From Cloacibacterium sp047601505 (lineage in GTDB: Bacteria; Bacteroidota; Bacteroidia; Flavobacteriales; Weeksellaceae), in the NCBI RefSeq assembly GCF_047601505.1, contig NZ_JASGJD010000001.1, positions 2,976,001 to 3,040,000 on the forward strand: a stretch of 64,000 nucleotides of DNA, in the 5' to 3' direction. Every line of letters begins with the position of its first letter. Positions within the stretch are counted from its first letter, which is position 1. Positions 45,155 to 55,050 of this stretch are shown piece after piece. A program made the position numbers and the translations under genes. The notes below the pieces were generated by a model, which was given only the letters and a program-made list of their open reading frames with translations, made no database searches and was not told where the DNA came from.

Positions 45155-45214
45155 TTAGCAACAAGAAAAAAGCACAGCGCTTAATGAAACTAATAAAAAT
45201 ATTTGTTTTACCAT
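45155..45214 (-). pseudogene. Lipoprotein signal remnant
   Basis: ATG 45214 encodes VKQIFLLVSLSAVLFSCC then a stop: a complete lipoprotein signal with lipobox and nothing after it. Its ATG overlaps the upstream tail's stop (ATGGTAA). Confidence 0.5.
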
Positions 45215-45279
45215 GATGTAAATATATTTGAAGTTTTATACTGCATATAAGGTTTCCAATTCCAAGATTGATTATCAAA
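45208..45279 (-). pseudogene. Orphan C-terminal tail, copy B
   Basis: DNQSWNWKPYMQYKTSNIFT then SW and stop, in a different frame from, and immediately behind, the lipoprotein ending at 45275. Homologous to the tail at 45808-45888. Confidence 0.6.
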
Positions 45280-45814
45280 GTCCATTTCTACAATCAGCAT
45301 CATAAGAAAGAAATTCTTTTGGGACTATTTTCTTTTTAAAAACAGATACGTGTCCACTTTCACTAATTAAATGTATTTCATCTCCTCTCACTTCTATTTC
45401 TTCTGTTTTTATACCCCAATCTCCACTATGATTAATTATGCAGTAGGTTTGAATATAATTTTTGCTATTTTTTACATTTTTTGTTATCCGCCCTCTTAAA
45501 CCATTTATTTTAGAATTAAAAGATTCTTTTGTATATATTGTAACATCTTGAAAACTAAAATAATTTAAGTAACCATTTGAATAAAATTTTAATACTGAAT
45601 ACCATCCATCAGTTCTTTGAGTTGTTTCTTCATAAATAGATTCGGTATCAATTTCAACAGGGATAATTTTAGAATAGTCCTTATTTTTAAAGCACTCTGT
45701 ACAATCTAATGGAATCCATGTTCTTGTATTTGACAGCAATACTGATTTACACTGTTGTGATTGACAAGAAATTAATAAACTAATTAATATAAATATATGA
45801 CAGTATTTTACCAT
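45275..45814 (-). CDS. Small predicted lipoprotein, family not recognised
   Basis: 179 residues from ATG 45814. Lipoprotein signal VKYCHIFILISLLISCQSQQ with lipobox LISC, then a beta-rich body (TRTWIPLDCTECFKNKDYSK, DGWYSVLKFYSNGYLNYFSF, NHSGDWGIKTEEIEVRGDEI). The ATG overlaps the TGG-TAA end of the preceding tail (ATGGTAA). Its own end appears frameshifted relative to a conserved tail (45208-45279). I do not know its function. It is part of a small tandem family. Confidence 0.7.
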   Translation of the reverse strand: MVKYCHIFILISLLISCQSQQCKSVLLSNTRTWIPLDCTECFKNKDYSKIIPVEIDTESIYEETTQRTDGWYSVLKFYSNGYLNYFSFQDVTIYTKESFNSKINGLRGRITKNVKNSKNYIQTYCIINHSGDWGIKTEEIEVRGDEIHLISESGHVSVFKKKIVPKEFLSYDADCRNGL

Positions 45815-46066
45815 GATGTAAATTGATTTCGAGTTTGATATTGAAAATATGGCTTCCAATTCCAAGACAAGTTTTTCAAGATCCTTATCTATTCTGCTAA
45901 AACATAAACTGAACAATCATTTCCATCTTGGATATATATTTTATTTCCAAAGACTTTTAAATACTGTTTATAAATACCATAAGAAGGATCAAATCCTCTA
46001 ATTTGATTAAAAACTTGTAGTCTATATACAATTATTTTATTTTTTTCTTTATTTATAACAGCATTG
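45808..46066 (-). pseudogene. 3' part of a secreted-protein gene interrupted by IS21 copy 2
   Basis: From the IS edge the frame reads NAVINKEKNKIIVYRLQVFN, DPSYGIYKQYLKVFGNKIYI, DGNDCSVYVLAE, TAG (45889-45891) and then continues in the same frame IRILKNLSWNWKPYFQYQTR, NQFTSW, TAA at 45808. The likely 5' part (signal peptide) is at 48781-48877 on the other side of the IS. The TAG may be a nonsense mutation that removes the conserved tail. Confidence 0.55.
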
Positions 46067-46241
46067 TGCAAATTTCAGTGATATTGACCACCTCATTTCA
46101 ATTTAAAGTGACCACCTTGTTTCGGTTTAAAGTGACCACCTTATTTCGGAGCAAATTGACCACCCCTTTTTCTTGTTTAAAAACTACTTTTTTTCATGCG
46201 TTTTTTTGTTGTTAAACTTGTTGATTCAAATGTAATAAAAA

Positions 46242-46979
46242 TTAGTAATTTTTGCTGTTTCTTTTTTTTCTCATCGATTCTCCTTGAAGTTCAATACGGT
46301 GAGATTGATGGATAAGTCGGTCTAAAATAGCATCTGCAATGGTTTTTTCACCAATAATATCATACCAACCTTGAACTGGGATTTGTGAGGTTACAATGAT
46401 AGAACCGTTGTTGTGACGGTCTTCTATGATTTCTAAAAGGGTAATTCGGTTCTGGCTGTCCAACGCTTGGAGCCCAAAATCATCCAGAATAAGTACATCC
46501 TGCCGCTGTATTTTGGTGAGTTCTCGTAGATAAGAACCGTCTGCTTTTGCCATTTTTAATTTTGCAAACAGCTTCGAGGTGTTGAAGTAATTTACCTTAT
46601 AACCCTCTATACAAGCCTGATAGCCCAATGCTGTTCCTAGATAACTTTTGCCAACACCCGTGCTTCCTGTGATCAGGATGTTTTCGTTTTTTTCTACAAA
46701 TTCGCATTCCGAGAGTCTCAATATAAGATTGCGATCCAAATTTCTGGACGCATCATAATTTAGGGTTTCAATGCTGGATTGGTAATGGAATTTGGCGTTC
46801 TTGATGCTTCTTTCAATACGCCTGTTATGCCTTTAGTCCCATTCTGCATCAATGAGTATTGATATAAATTGATCCAACGTGTAATGGTCGATTTTACCGC
46901 TTTCTATGGCGGTTTTAAAGGCGTTGTGCATGCCGTGAAGCGTCATTTGCTTCATTTTGGTAAGAGTGGTTTCATTCAT
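46242..46979 (-). pseudogene. istB: istB of IS21 copy 2, nonsense-mutated
   Basis: Full-length alignment with the intact istB at 24162-24899. The codon at 46833-46835 is TAA where copy 1 has GAA (context AEWD-E-RHNR). The region after the stop (from Met at 46739) still holds the Walker motifs. Confidence 0.9.
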
Positions 46980-47023
46980 AATTTTAATAATTGATGATTG
47001 ATAATTGATAATTTTTGCTAAAC

Positions 47024-47050
47024 TTCTAGCTTCTAACTTCTAACTTCTAG
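47024..47050. repeat. Heptanucleotide repeat in IS21 copy 2
   Basis: About four TTCTAAC/TTCTAGC units between istA and istB, against about twelve at the same place in copy 1. Confidence 0.85.
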
Positions 47051-48600
47051 TTGTAATACTGCTTTCCACGAATATTGCTATGTTCGGGAAGTTCTTGCTG
47101 GCTTTGGTCTTCTGTGTCATAATCCATGTGATCTAAATTGTTTTCTAAAATTTTCTGTATGGATTTGTAACTGTAAATTTCATACTCCAAACCTCGTTTG
47201 CAAGCTTTGATGAGGCGTGCTTTTCCTACTTTTTTTTCTAAATTCAAAATCCCTAAGCAGCTTTTGTAAGCTTGTTCTGGGTGGTTTCTACTCTCGATGA
47301 TATGCAGAATGTATTCCCCAACTGCTGTGTCAATGCTTTTCGCCCAATCCATGAAGCGTTCTGCACTCCATTCTGCTACAAAACGGTGCGTGCTTGCCAA
47401 ATGTTCCGAAGTGGTGGTATATACATAAGGCTTGTAATTGCGCTTGTGGAGGGCTATTCTGTTGTATTTGTAATAAATTTCTACCGTAGAACTGGTGTAC
47501 AATAGTTTTACCTTTTTCTTGATGTAGGGATATGGAACACTGTAATAGTTCTTATCACGGCTTAAATGAACATGTCCGTTCTGCATTACCGTGGCAAAGG
47601 ATTGGTATTTGATTTCAAAATAAGTAGTAGGAAGCGGTCGTAAGGTAGGCTGTTCGTCTTCCAAAAACAGTTCCCTGCGAGAATAAGGACGAGCGGTGAG
47701 TTTTCGGTTGTTATGAGCGTCTAATAAATCCCAGATTTCTTGGTTGAGTTCTTCTAAATTGAAAAACTGTTGGTCTTTTATGTTGGCATAAATTCTTCGA
47801 TACAAAATCTTCACGGCTCCTTCTACCAAGGATTTGTCTCGTGGTTTATAGGCTCTGGTTGGTAAAATCGTGGTTTCATAGTGTTCGGCTAAATCTGATA
47901 AAGTTTCATTCAAAGTAGGCTCAAAACGATTGCTTTTAACCACTGCAGATTTTAAATTATCGGGAACTATTGCAGCGGGAACGCCCTGAAAATAACGCAT
48001 TGCTCGTTCTACTGAATGTACAAAATCTTCCTTTTGTTGGCTCAACGTGGCTTCCGCATACGTGTATTGGCTTCCACCTAATAGGGCTACAAAAAATTGT
48101 ACTTCTCGTAATTCTCCATTCGTTTTGTCAATGATATAAAGGGGTTTTCCTGCGTAATCTACGTACATCTTGTCCCCGCATTTGTGGTGCATGTGCATCA
48201 CGGGATTTACCCTGTTGCTCCATATTCGGTAATGATGACGGAACTGTGAGCTCTTGAAACCATCGGAATGCTGCGCAATGTACGCTTCCCATAGATGATG
48301 AATGGTAATGCCTACTTTCTTCAGTTCTCTTTCCATTTTTGGAAAATAATCATACAACTCCTGTAGTTTGGGGCTTACGACATCTTCTTTGCCTCCAGAA
48401 AAAAGCAATTCTAACTCCGAATCGCTCTTTGATAAAATTTCTTCTTTTGTTTTTCCTGAAGCTTCAAATATTGAGATATACTTCTTTACGGTGTTTCTAG
48501 ATAGGGATAAATAGGTGCTTATAAACAACTTACTGTTCCCTTTGCTGTACAATTTAAGGACTTTTCTTATTTTACTCATGTCTGTTAGGGTGTTTGCCAT
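47047..48600 (-). CDS. istA: IS21 IstA transposase (copy 2)
   Basis: 517 residues, differing from the copy at 25023-26576 by one residue I could see (DTAVGEY instead of DAAVGEY). HTH, DDE residues and tail are intact as in copy 1, so this copy could still supply transposase although its own istB is broken. Confidence 0.95.
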   Translation of the reverse strand: MANTLTDMSKIRKVLKLYSKGNSKLFISTYLSLSRNTVKKYISIFEASGKTKEEILSKSDSELELLFSGGKEDVVSPKLQELYDYFPKMERELKKVGITIHHLWEAYIAQHSDGFKSSQFRHHYRIWSNRVNPVMHMHHKCGDKMYVDYAGKPLYIIDKTNGELREVQFFVALLGGSQYTYAEATLSQQKEDFVHSVERAMRYFQGVPAAIVPDNLKSAVVKSNRFEPTLNETLSDLAEHYETTILPTRAYKPRDKSLVEGAVKILYRRIYANIKDQQFFNLEELNQEIWDLLDAHNNRKLTARPYSRRELFLEDEQPTLRPLPTTYFEIKYQSFATVMQNGHVHLSRDKNYYSVPYPYIKKKVKLLYTSSTVEIYYKYNRIALHKRNYKPYVYTTTSEHLASTHRFVAEWSAERFMDWAKSIDTAVGEYILHIIESRNHPEQAYKSCLGILNLEKKVGKARLIKACKRGLEYEIYSYKSIQKILENNLDHMDYDTEDQSQQELPEHSNIRGKQYYN

Positions 48601-48780
48601 AATTCGATTTTTTTATCGAATTTAAGCTTCTAACGTCATGAAAAAATGGGCAGTTTTTGTTGCAATTTTTCTCCTCTAATTGAGGTGGTCAATTTGCTCC
48701 GAAATAAGGTGGTCAGTTTAAACCGAAACTGATGGTCAATTTACTCCGAAATAACATGGTCAATTTGACCGTTTTTTCCA

Positions 48781-48877
48781 GTTTAAAGAATAATCATTTT
48801 CTTGAATTGTCTGAGCAAAAGAAAAAATTGAAATAAAAGTAGTAAATAATAAAAACAGAGTAGATTTTTTATTCATT
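48781..48877 (-). pseudogene. 5' part of a secreted-protein gene cut by IS21 copy 2
   Basis: ATG 48877 encodes NKKSTLFLLFTTFISIFSFA then QTIQENDYSLN up to the IS edge: a typical Bacteroidota signal peptide with FAQ cleavage site. It probably continues on the other side of the element at 46065. Confidence 0.55.
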
Positions 48878-48968
48878 GAATTTAATTTTCAACAAATTTA
48901 ATTAATAATCAATATCTTGATCACATAAAAAATTAATATTTTTACAATACCGAATAAATTCAATTAGA

Positions 48969-49172
48969 ATGATAAATAGACAAGAATACATCATACAACT
49001 ACTAAAAGAAGGGCATGACCAAACTGAAATGGCAAAGTAATTCAAAAAACACCCTGATTTCAAAATTGCCGGAAAATCTACTATAGAAAAAGAAATACAA
49101 GCAATAAAAAAGAAATATGGTGTAAAAACTATGTTTCAATTAGGATATATAATTGGAAAAGATGAGAATTAG
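48969..49172 (+). pseudogene. Small LuxR-like HTH gene with internal stop
   Basis: 68 codons: INRQEYIIQLLKEGHDQTEM, AK, TAA, FKKHPDFKIAGKSTIEKEIQ, AIKKKYGVKTMFQLGYIIGK. This resembles the stand-alone LuxR-type HTH proteins of flavobacteria. One in-frame TAA at codon 24 breaks it. Followed by a terminator at 49237. Confidence 0.55.
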
Positions 49173-49236
49173 TCTAAAAAAACTACCTTTGTATTAAGTA
49201 ATAGAAAAAGTATTTTCTTTTATTTATAAATAGTCT

Positions 49237-49262
49237 AACCACTCAGCAATGAGTGGTTTTTT
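49237..49262 (+). terminator. Intrinsic terminator
   Basis: AACCACTCA, GCAA loop, TGAGTGGTT, then TTTT. Perfect 9-bp stem, 64 bp past the HTH pseudogene. Confidence 0.85.
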
Positions 49263-49277
49263 ATTAATTAACCCGTT

Positions 49278-49757
49278 GTGCATTATGAATTAAGTGAGAA
49301 AAAAGTTGTTCATTCGATTGAAAAATTACAAAAAAGATTACCAAAATTGGAATATGAAGAGTTGAAAGAAAACAAAAACTTACTAAAAAGCATCAACGGA
49401 ATCGGAGAAAAAACATCACTTTTATTGTTTGTTGCAACGAAGCATTTTAAGAATTTTGAACATTCAAAATCGGTAAGCAAATATTTTAGTGTTGCTCCCA
49501 GAATGTATCATTCTGGAAATAAAAAAATAACGGTTGGCAAATGTAGAACCAGCAAAGAACATATCCGAAGTATTCTTTTTATCTGTTCTTGGAGTGCTGT
49601 AAAATGTAATCCGCAATGCAAAGCTTTGTATGAAAGAATTTTAGAAAAAGGAAAATGTAAAAAATTAGCTCTCATTGCTGTATGTAATAAACTTTTGAGA
49701 CAAACTTTTGGAATTATTAAATCTAAAAATCAATATCAACTAGATTTTGCAAAATAA
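49278..49757 (+). pseudogene. IS110-family transposase, C-terminal fragment
   Basis: 159 codons: LLKSINGIGEKTSLLLFVAT, KSVSKYFSVAPRMYHSGNKK, GKCRTSKEHIRSILFICSWS form the transposase_20 helix-hairpin domain with the catalytic Ser region of IS110/IS1111 elements. The N-terminal RuvC-like DEDD half is absent, and the frame opens with GTG next to an IS982-like end sequence (CCGTTGTGCATT at 49273), which suggests an old junction. Confidence 0.85.
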
Positions 49758-50088
49758 TTTAAAATTTTAACCTTAAAAATTTAAAATCTAATTAAAACTC
49801 ACCAAATAAAACACTTCATCAACTAAAAACAACCTAACTCATGGCGGTAAGTTATTTTTAACAGATTCTTTCTGAAAAAATCAGCCATTTTCTTAACAGC
49901 CTACTCAACATATGGCTGTTTATCATACATATCGATATGAGTAGCTTCCTTCTATTACAAATTTCTCTTTTGATTTACAAATACAAAAAAATTCGGGATT
50001 TAAAATAAATGATGAAAGATAGTATTTATATTTACAACAACAAATGACCACACTTGAGCCTAAAGATGAATACCTTGGAAAGAACATA
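49758..50088. other. Non-coding gap downstream of SusD
   Basis: AT-rich, no gene recognised. The short frame at 49923-50108 on the minus strand looks like chance. Confidence 0.4.
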
Positions 50089-50126
50089 TAAAAAATCTGG
50101 AAAATCAAGTTAGTTCTTCCAGATTT
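50089..50126 (-). terminator. Terminator of the susC-susD operon
   Basis: On the minus strand AAATCTGGAA, 14-base loop, TTCCAGATTT followed by more Ts. Perfect 10-bp stem 62 bp past the SusD stop. Confidence 0.85.
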
Positions 50127-50187
50127 GTATTTTAATTGTAAAACGGTTCTATTTTAGGACTAGTTAAAAAATTTATGTTAGAAAACC

Positions 50188-51948
50188 TTAGTATCCTTCG
50201 TTTTGTGAAAATTCTTTTGAAGCATCAATTGTAGCCTGAGGAATAGGAAAAATTCTTCTATAGGGCTGAGATGCTGGCTTTGCTGTTCCAGCTAAATCAA
50301 ATTTACCAAATCTAATCATTGCTTTTCTTCTATACATTTCCCAATACATCTCATACCCTATTTCATTGTACAGTTTAGTAGCATCTAAAGAGGCAAGAGG
50401 TTTACCCGGAACATTATTAAATAAAGCTTCTCTCGTTCTACTTGTTCTTAAAAGATTAATATCGGCTAAAGCACCTGTTATATTTCCATTTCTGAAATAA
50501 GCTTCTGCTCTCATAATATATATACCTCCTAGTCTGTATAAAGGAATGTCTACACCACTTGTTCCATTGTTGCCATATCCTGGATCGAATTCAAATTTAA
50601 AAACTCTTACACCTCTGTTAATTTGAGATTGCGTAAAAACTGATTCTGATGGTTTATCAAAATTTAATTCAGGAGTAAAATCAGCTGCTAATGTGGTATT
50701 TTTTTCAGTAAATAATTTGAATACTTTAATTCTACCATCAGTTGTCATATCAAAATTTCCTGTTGATAAAATTTTTGGACCATATTGCTGTCCAACCTGC
50801 AAACCTCTGTTAAAATGAAACCAAGGTTTCCCCGTACCTTCTACCTTACTTGTTGAAGGTACACTTACATCTGTTCCATCATTTAGAAACCAAGTTCCAT
50901 CATTATATTGGTAATATCTATGAAACCTAGGATCATCAAAATTCCCGTTCCATGTATAATAAAATTCTGGAGTAACGCATGATGCATTTGTGCCTCTGTT
51001 ATCTGGAGAAGGCTTTTGTGATCTTTCTGTAGACATATAAGCAAAATCATTATCACTATTTCTATTGGTATTCTTAATCTGAACCACCGAAAATATCATT
51101 TCTTTACTATCAGAGTTATTAATATCAAAATTGTGAAAATAGTTAGCTTCTAAACTAAATTTTCCTCCGTTAATCAACTGAGATGTATATTGAATCACTT
51201 TATCCATATCTGTTTCAGTTCCACTGATCGCTTTTTCTGTAAAATTGAAAGTATTTGCCGTTTTATTCTTAAGAACAGCTCTGTTCAAATACATATCAGC
51301 TAGTAATGCATAAGCTGCTTGTTTTGTAAATCTTCCGGCATGAGTATTCTGTGATTTAATATCTGCTAAATCTGGAATAATATTTTCCACTTCAGTAATT
51401 AGTGCATCAATTGATGTATCTGCTTTTCGCACTTCAATAGGAGCATTTACATTACTAGGATCTCTGTAAGGAGCTTGCCCAAATAAATCTAATGTAGTAT
51501 AGGTATAATAAGCTAATAATCCTTTTGCTTCTGCTAAAAACAATGTTTTATTAGCTATATTACTTTTTTCAACACTTCCAATTGCAGTAAGAGATTTTGT
51601 AATTCCTAAATTTAGATTATTCCAAGTTGTTTTTACAACATCATTACTGGCATCCCAAGTAAATTCGTGCATTGCTCTCCATTTCCCTCCATCTCCCCAG
51701 TCACTACCTCTTGTGGGTAATAAAGCTTCGTCTGTAGAATATTCTTGAAGTGCAAAAACATTTCCGTGATCTACAAAAGTACCATCTCCCAATTGTCCAT
51801 ATGCTGCGGACAAGGCACTTTCTGGATCTGCATTTTCCGATCCTAGAACTTCATCTATAACTCGCTCGTCAAGATTGGTACAGCTAACTAAGCCTATGGC
51901 TAAAACACCTAGTAAGGTTACATTTATTTTTAAAAGAATAGATTTCAT
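50188..51948 (-). CDS. SusD/RagB-family nutrient-binding outer-membrane lipoprotein
   Basis: 586 residues. Lipoprotein signal LLGVLAIGLVSCTNLDERVI with lipobox Cys, TPR-rich SusD core (AEAKGLLAYYTYTTLDLFGQ, RFTKQAAYALLADMYLNRAV), and the closing EIGYEMYWEMYRRKAMIRFG, PYRRIFPIPQATIDA typical of SusD. It caps the SusC channel on the cell surface and binds the oligomeric or complex nutrient. 15 bp after the SusC gene on the same strand. The ligand is not predictable from sequence. Confidence 0.95.
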   Translation of the reverse strand: MKSILLKINVTLLGVLAIGLVSCTNLDERVIDEVLGSENADPESALSAAYGQLGDGTFVDHGNVFALQEYSTDEALLPTRGSDWGDGGKWRAMHEFTWDASNDVVKTTWNNLNLGITKSLTAIGSVEKSNIANKTLFLAEAKGLLAYYTYTTLDLFGQAPYRDPSNVNAPIEVRKADTSIDALITEVENIIPDLADIKSQNTHAGRFTKQAAYALLADMYLNRAVLKNKTANTFNFTEKAISGTETDMDKVIQYTSQLINGGKFSLEANYFHNFDINNSDSKEMIFSVVQIKNTNRNSDNDFAYMSTERSQKPSPDNRGTNASCVTPEFYYTWNGNFDDPRFHRYYQYNDGTWFLNDGTDVSVPSTSKVEGTGKPWFHFNRGLQVGQQYGPKILSTGNFDMTTDGRIKVFKLFTEKNTTLAADFTPELNFDKPSESVFTQSQINRGVRVFKFEFDPGYGNNGTSGVDIPLYRLGGIYIMRAEAYFRNGNITGALADINLLRTSRTREALFNNVPGKPLASLDATKLYNEIGYEMYWEMYRRKAMIRFGKFDLAGTAKPASQPYRRIFPIPQATIDASKEFSQNEGY

Positions 51949-51963
51949 AATTAATTTTTTAGA

Positions 51964-54900
51964 TTAAAATTTTACAGTTGCTCCCATCAAAATAGTTTTT
52001 GCTGATGGATATGTGGTATAATCAATACCTAAAGATTGGTTGCCTCCTACTTGCTTGTTGGTATCAATAAGTGGATCATATCCAGAATAATTGGTAATTG
52101 TCCATAAATTCTGAGCACTTACGTAAATATTAAGATTTTTAAGCCATTTTAACTCATCTATATTGAAAGTATAACCCACTCTAACATTATTTAGCCTAAT
52201 AAAATCAGATTTTTCTAAATAAAGAGAAGATAATTGAGGTTGATTGGTAAAACTAGCTCCAGAATCATAAAAATTTTTCAAAACATTTCTATCTGATGCC
52301 AGATTGTTGATATTTAAATCCAAAGCGGTATTGTTTACTAAATATCCTCCTGCTTGCCCTATAAATGAAAAAGAAAAATCAAAATTTTTATATTTCATAA
52401 ACGAGTTAATTCCGTAGGTAAAATTAGGGATAGCTCCTTCAAAAATTTTTCGATCTTTTGGTCCTATTGTACCATCTTTATCCACATCTTCATAGATATA
52501 TTTACCATTAGCATCTATTCCTTGATAATTTAGCATATAGAAAGAACCTGCTTCATATCCGTTTTTGTAAATATTAGCGGTAACCCCCGAAAGACCAGGG
52601 CCAGATACTTCTCCTGAATAAATTTCTGATACTGGAAGATTTTTAACAACATTATTTACTGTAGCTCCATTTAAATCCATCGTCCAAGTAAAATTTTCGT
52701 TTTTGATAATATCTGATCCGAAAGAAAATTCAAATCCTTTATTTACAATTTGGGCATCTACATTTTTCCATATAGTACTTGTAGGGCTTAATGCACCTGA
52801 AGGAATATTAAGAATTGGATCTTTTGTTATCTTGTTATAATACTCTAAAGATCCATATAATCTATTCTTAAATAAGCTAAAATCAACTCCGAAATTTGTT
52901 TGTTCTACAACTTCCCATTTCAAATCCGGATTGGCAGTTCTATTTACTGTTACTCCGTTAATTAGATTTAAATTGTCATACAAATAATATCCCGAACCTT
53001 GAGAAAGAGAATAGCTTGCCTGAGTTATTTTATTTGGAACCTCTTGATTACCGGTTTGCCCCCAGCTTCCTCTTAGTTTTAGCTCTTTCACAATTTGAGA
53101 ATCTTTCAAAAAGTTTTCATTAGAAATCGTCCAACCTAATGCTATAGATGGAAAATACCCATATTTGTTATTTTCTCCAAAACGTGTAGAGCCATCTGCT
53201 CTTAAAGAAACTGTTAATAAATATTTTTTGTCAAAATTATAATTAATTCTTCCAAAATAAGATTGAAGTTCATTCTCTTGTGCATAACCAGCAGCCGGAA
53301 CAAATGCTTCTCCTGAATAGCCTGGGTTTATATCTGGAGATACTCCCGCATTTTTATCTGCTATATTTTTTAACCCGAAATAGGTGCCAGAAAATTTAAA
53401 TTTCTGATAAGAAAAACCTGCCAATAAGCTAAAATTGTTTTTCTTTACATTAAAATCATAAGTAAGATAATGTTCTAACAGTGTATTTAATGATTCAAGA
53501 TTTGCCTGAATGTACATCCCTTTTGGAGTTCTATCAGTAAGGTTAGGATACATTGTTGTATTTCTTTCCGAAGTTGTTTTATCTATGCCTAAATTAAATT
53601 TATAATTTAATCCTGGTAAAATTCTTAATGTTGCTTCTGTATTACCAAGAACCCTAAATGTATTGGTTTTATCATTATAAACACTTAATAAATACAAAGG
53701 ATTATAATGTGCATTCATATTAAAATTGGTATAATTACCATTTTCATCATACACAGATCTTGTAGGATTTGCCATTAAAGCATGGATGATCACCTGGCTA
53801 TCAGATCCAGCATTCGAACCATTGGGTATTCCGGTTTCTTTAATATCACTTGCTGTTAGATTGAGCTTTACTTTAAGTCTTTTATTATCAAAGAAAGATT
53901 CTTCTGCATTCAATCGGGCTGTAGTTCTTTTAAAATTACTATTTAGCACAATTCCTTCCTGATCCATATGAGAGATGGATGCAAAATAATTACCTGTATC
54001 GGTAGATTTTGAAAAAGAAATTGAGTGATTTTGTGATGTTGCTGTTCTGTATAACTCATCTTGCCAATCAGTATTACCTTTATGATCATAAGATTTATCT
54101 ATTCCTGTAGCTCTGTATTCATCTGCTGTTAGTAAATTTAATTTCTTGATTACAGAAGAAGTTCCGAAATACGTTTCATAAGTAAAAAGAGGATCTCCCT
54201 TCTTCCCTTTTTTAGTCGTTACTAATATAACCCCGTTAGAACCTCTTGCCCCATAAATGGCAGCAGCAGACGCATCTTTCATTACGGTAATAGATTCAAT
54301 ATCAGAGGTATTCAAGAAATTTAAAGGATTTTTCGCTTGAGTATTACCCAAACCTATGTTAGGAGATGTTGCACTTACTGCCTCATTGCTCAATGGTACT
54401 CCATCTACAACAAATAAAGGTGTACTTCCGCTTCTTATAGACCCAATTCCTCTAATCGAAACATTTACACCTGCCCCTGGTTCTCCACTAGATTGTACAA
54501 TCCTAACACCTGCTACTTTCCCCTGCATTAAATTATCTACAGAGATATTCATTCCTTCTTTGAAGTTTTCCGATTTTAACTGACTTACTGCTCCTGTTAA
54601 ATCTGATTTTTTTTGAGTGCCATAGCCTACCAATGTAACTTCAGAAATCGAAACAGAAGACTTAGATTTTAATCTAATAGAAACTCTCGTACTAGTTATT
54701 TTCATCTTCTGAACCTCCTGGTCGTCTATAGAAATCAATAATGTTTGACCTATACTAGCCGAAATACTAAATTTCCCCGAAACATCAGAAGTTGTTGTAA
54801 CACCTGTTTCTACTATCGTAATTTTTGCTCCTTCAATGGCTTCTCCGTCCTGGTTTAGAACAGAACCCGTAATCGTCTCATTTACCCTAGAAAAAACTAG

Positions 54901-55005
54901 GTAATCATTCGTAATTCCTTTTGCATCTATTTGGCTAGAAACCAAAAATAAAAATGCTATGGGAATTAGCTTTTTTAATTTAAAAAAATTAATTTTGTGG
55001 TACAT
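51964..55005 (-). CDS. SusC/RagA-family TonB-dependent outer-membrane transporter
   Basis: 1013 residues from ATG 55005 (signal LKKLIPIAFLFLVSSQIDAK); the in-frame upstream start at 55068 lies before a leader hairpin and is less likely. N-terminal carboxypeptidase-D-like domain (ITGSVLNQDGEAIEGAKITI), plug with SusC signature (SDLTGAVSQLKSENF, GAGVNVSIRGIGSIRSGSTP, LFVVDGVPL, ASAAAIYGARGSNGVILVTT), then a 22-strand barrel ending AKTILMGATVKF. Imports the ligand captured by SusD. The operon is divergent from the PI-PLC-like gene. Confidence 0.96.
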   Translation of the reverse strand: MYHKINFFKLKKLIPIAFLFLVSSQIDAKGITNDYLVFSRVNETITGSVLNQDGEAIEGAKITIVETGVTTTSDVSGKFSISASIGQTLLISIDDQEVQKMKITSTRVSIRLKSKSSVSISEVTLVGYGTQKKSDLTGAVSQLKSENFKEGMNISVDNLMQGKVAGVRIVQSSGEPGAGVNVSIRGIGSIRSGSTPLFVVDGVPLSNEAVSATSPNIGLGNTQAKNPLNFLNTSDIESITVMKDASAAAIYGARGSNGVILVTTKKGKKGDPLFTYETYFGTSSVIKKLNLLTADEYRATGIDKSYDHKGNTDWQDELYRTATSQNHSISFSKSTDTGNYFASISHMDQEGIVLNSNFKRTTARLNAEESFFDNKRLKVKLNLTASDIKETGIPNGSNAGSDSQVIIHALMANPTRSVYDENGNYTNFNMNAHYNPLYLLSVYNDKTNTFRVLGNTEATLRILPGLNYKFNLGIDKTTSERNTTMYPNLTDRTPKGMYIQANLESLNTLLEHYLTYDFNVKKNNFSLLAGFSYQKFKFSGTYFGLKNIADKNAGVSPDINPGYSGEAFVPAAGYAQENELQSYFGRINYNFDKKYLLTVSLRADGSTRFGENNKYGYFPSIALGWTISNENFLKDSQIVKELKLRGSWGQTGNQEVPNKITQASYSLSQGSGYYLYDNLNLINGVTVNRTANPDLKWEVVEQTNFGVDFSLFKNRLYGSLEYYNKITKDPILNIPSGALSPTSTIWKNVDAQIVNKGFEFSFGSDIIKNENFTWTMDLNGATVNNVVKNLPVSEIYSGEVSGPGLSGVTANIYKNGYEAGSFYMLNYQGIDANGKYIYEDVDKDGTIGPKDRKIFEGAIPNFTYGINSFMKYKNFDFSFSFIGQAGGYLVNNTALDLNINNLASDRNVLKNFYDSGASFTNQPQLSSLYLEKSDFIRLNNVRVGYTFNIDELKWLKNLNIYVSAQNLWTITNYSGYDPLIDTNKQVGGNQSLGIDYTTYPSAKTILMGATVKF

Positions 55006-55050
55006 ATCGTTAAGTAAAGTAATTGTGAACATTGCTTGCTTAATAAATAG

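Larger units (their letters stand above)
46067..48780 (-). mobile_element. IS21-family insertion sequence, copy 2 (about 2.71 kb)
   Basis: Same element and orientation as 23987-26756, with only scattered substitutions and eight fewer heptamers. Ends TG...CA with the same clustered TGACCACCT-like motifs. It interrupts a small secreted-protein gene. istB carries a nonsense mutation. No clear target duplication. Confidence 0.92.
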
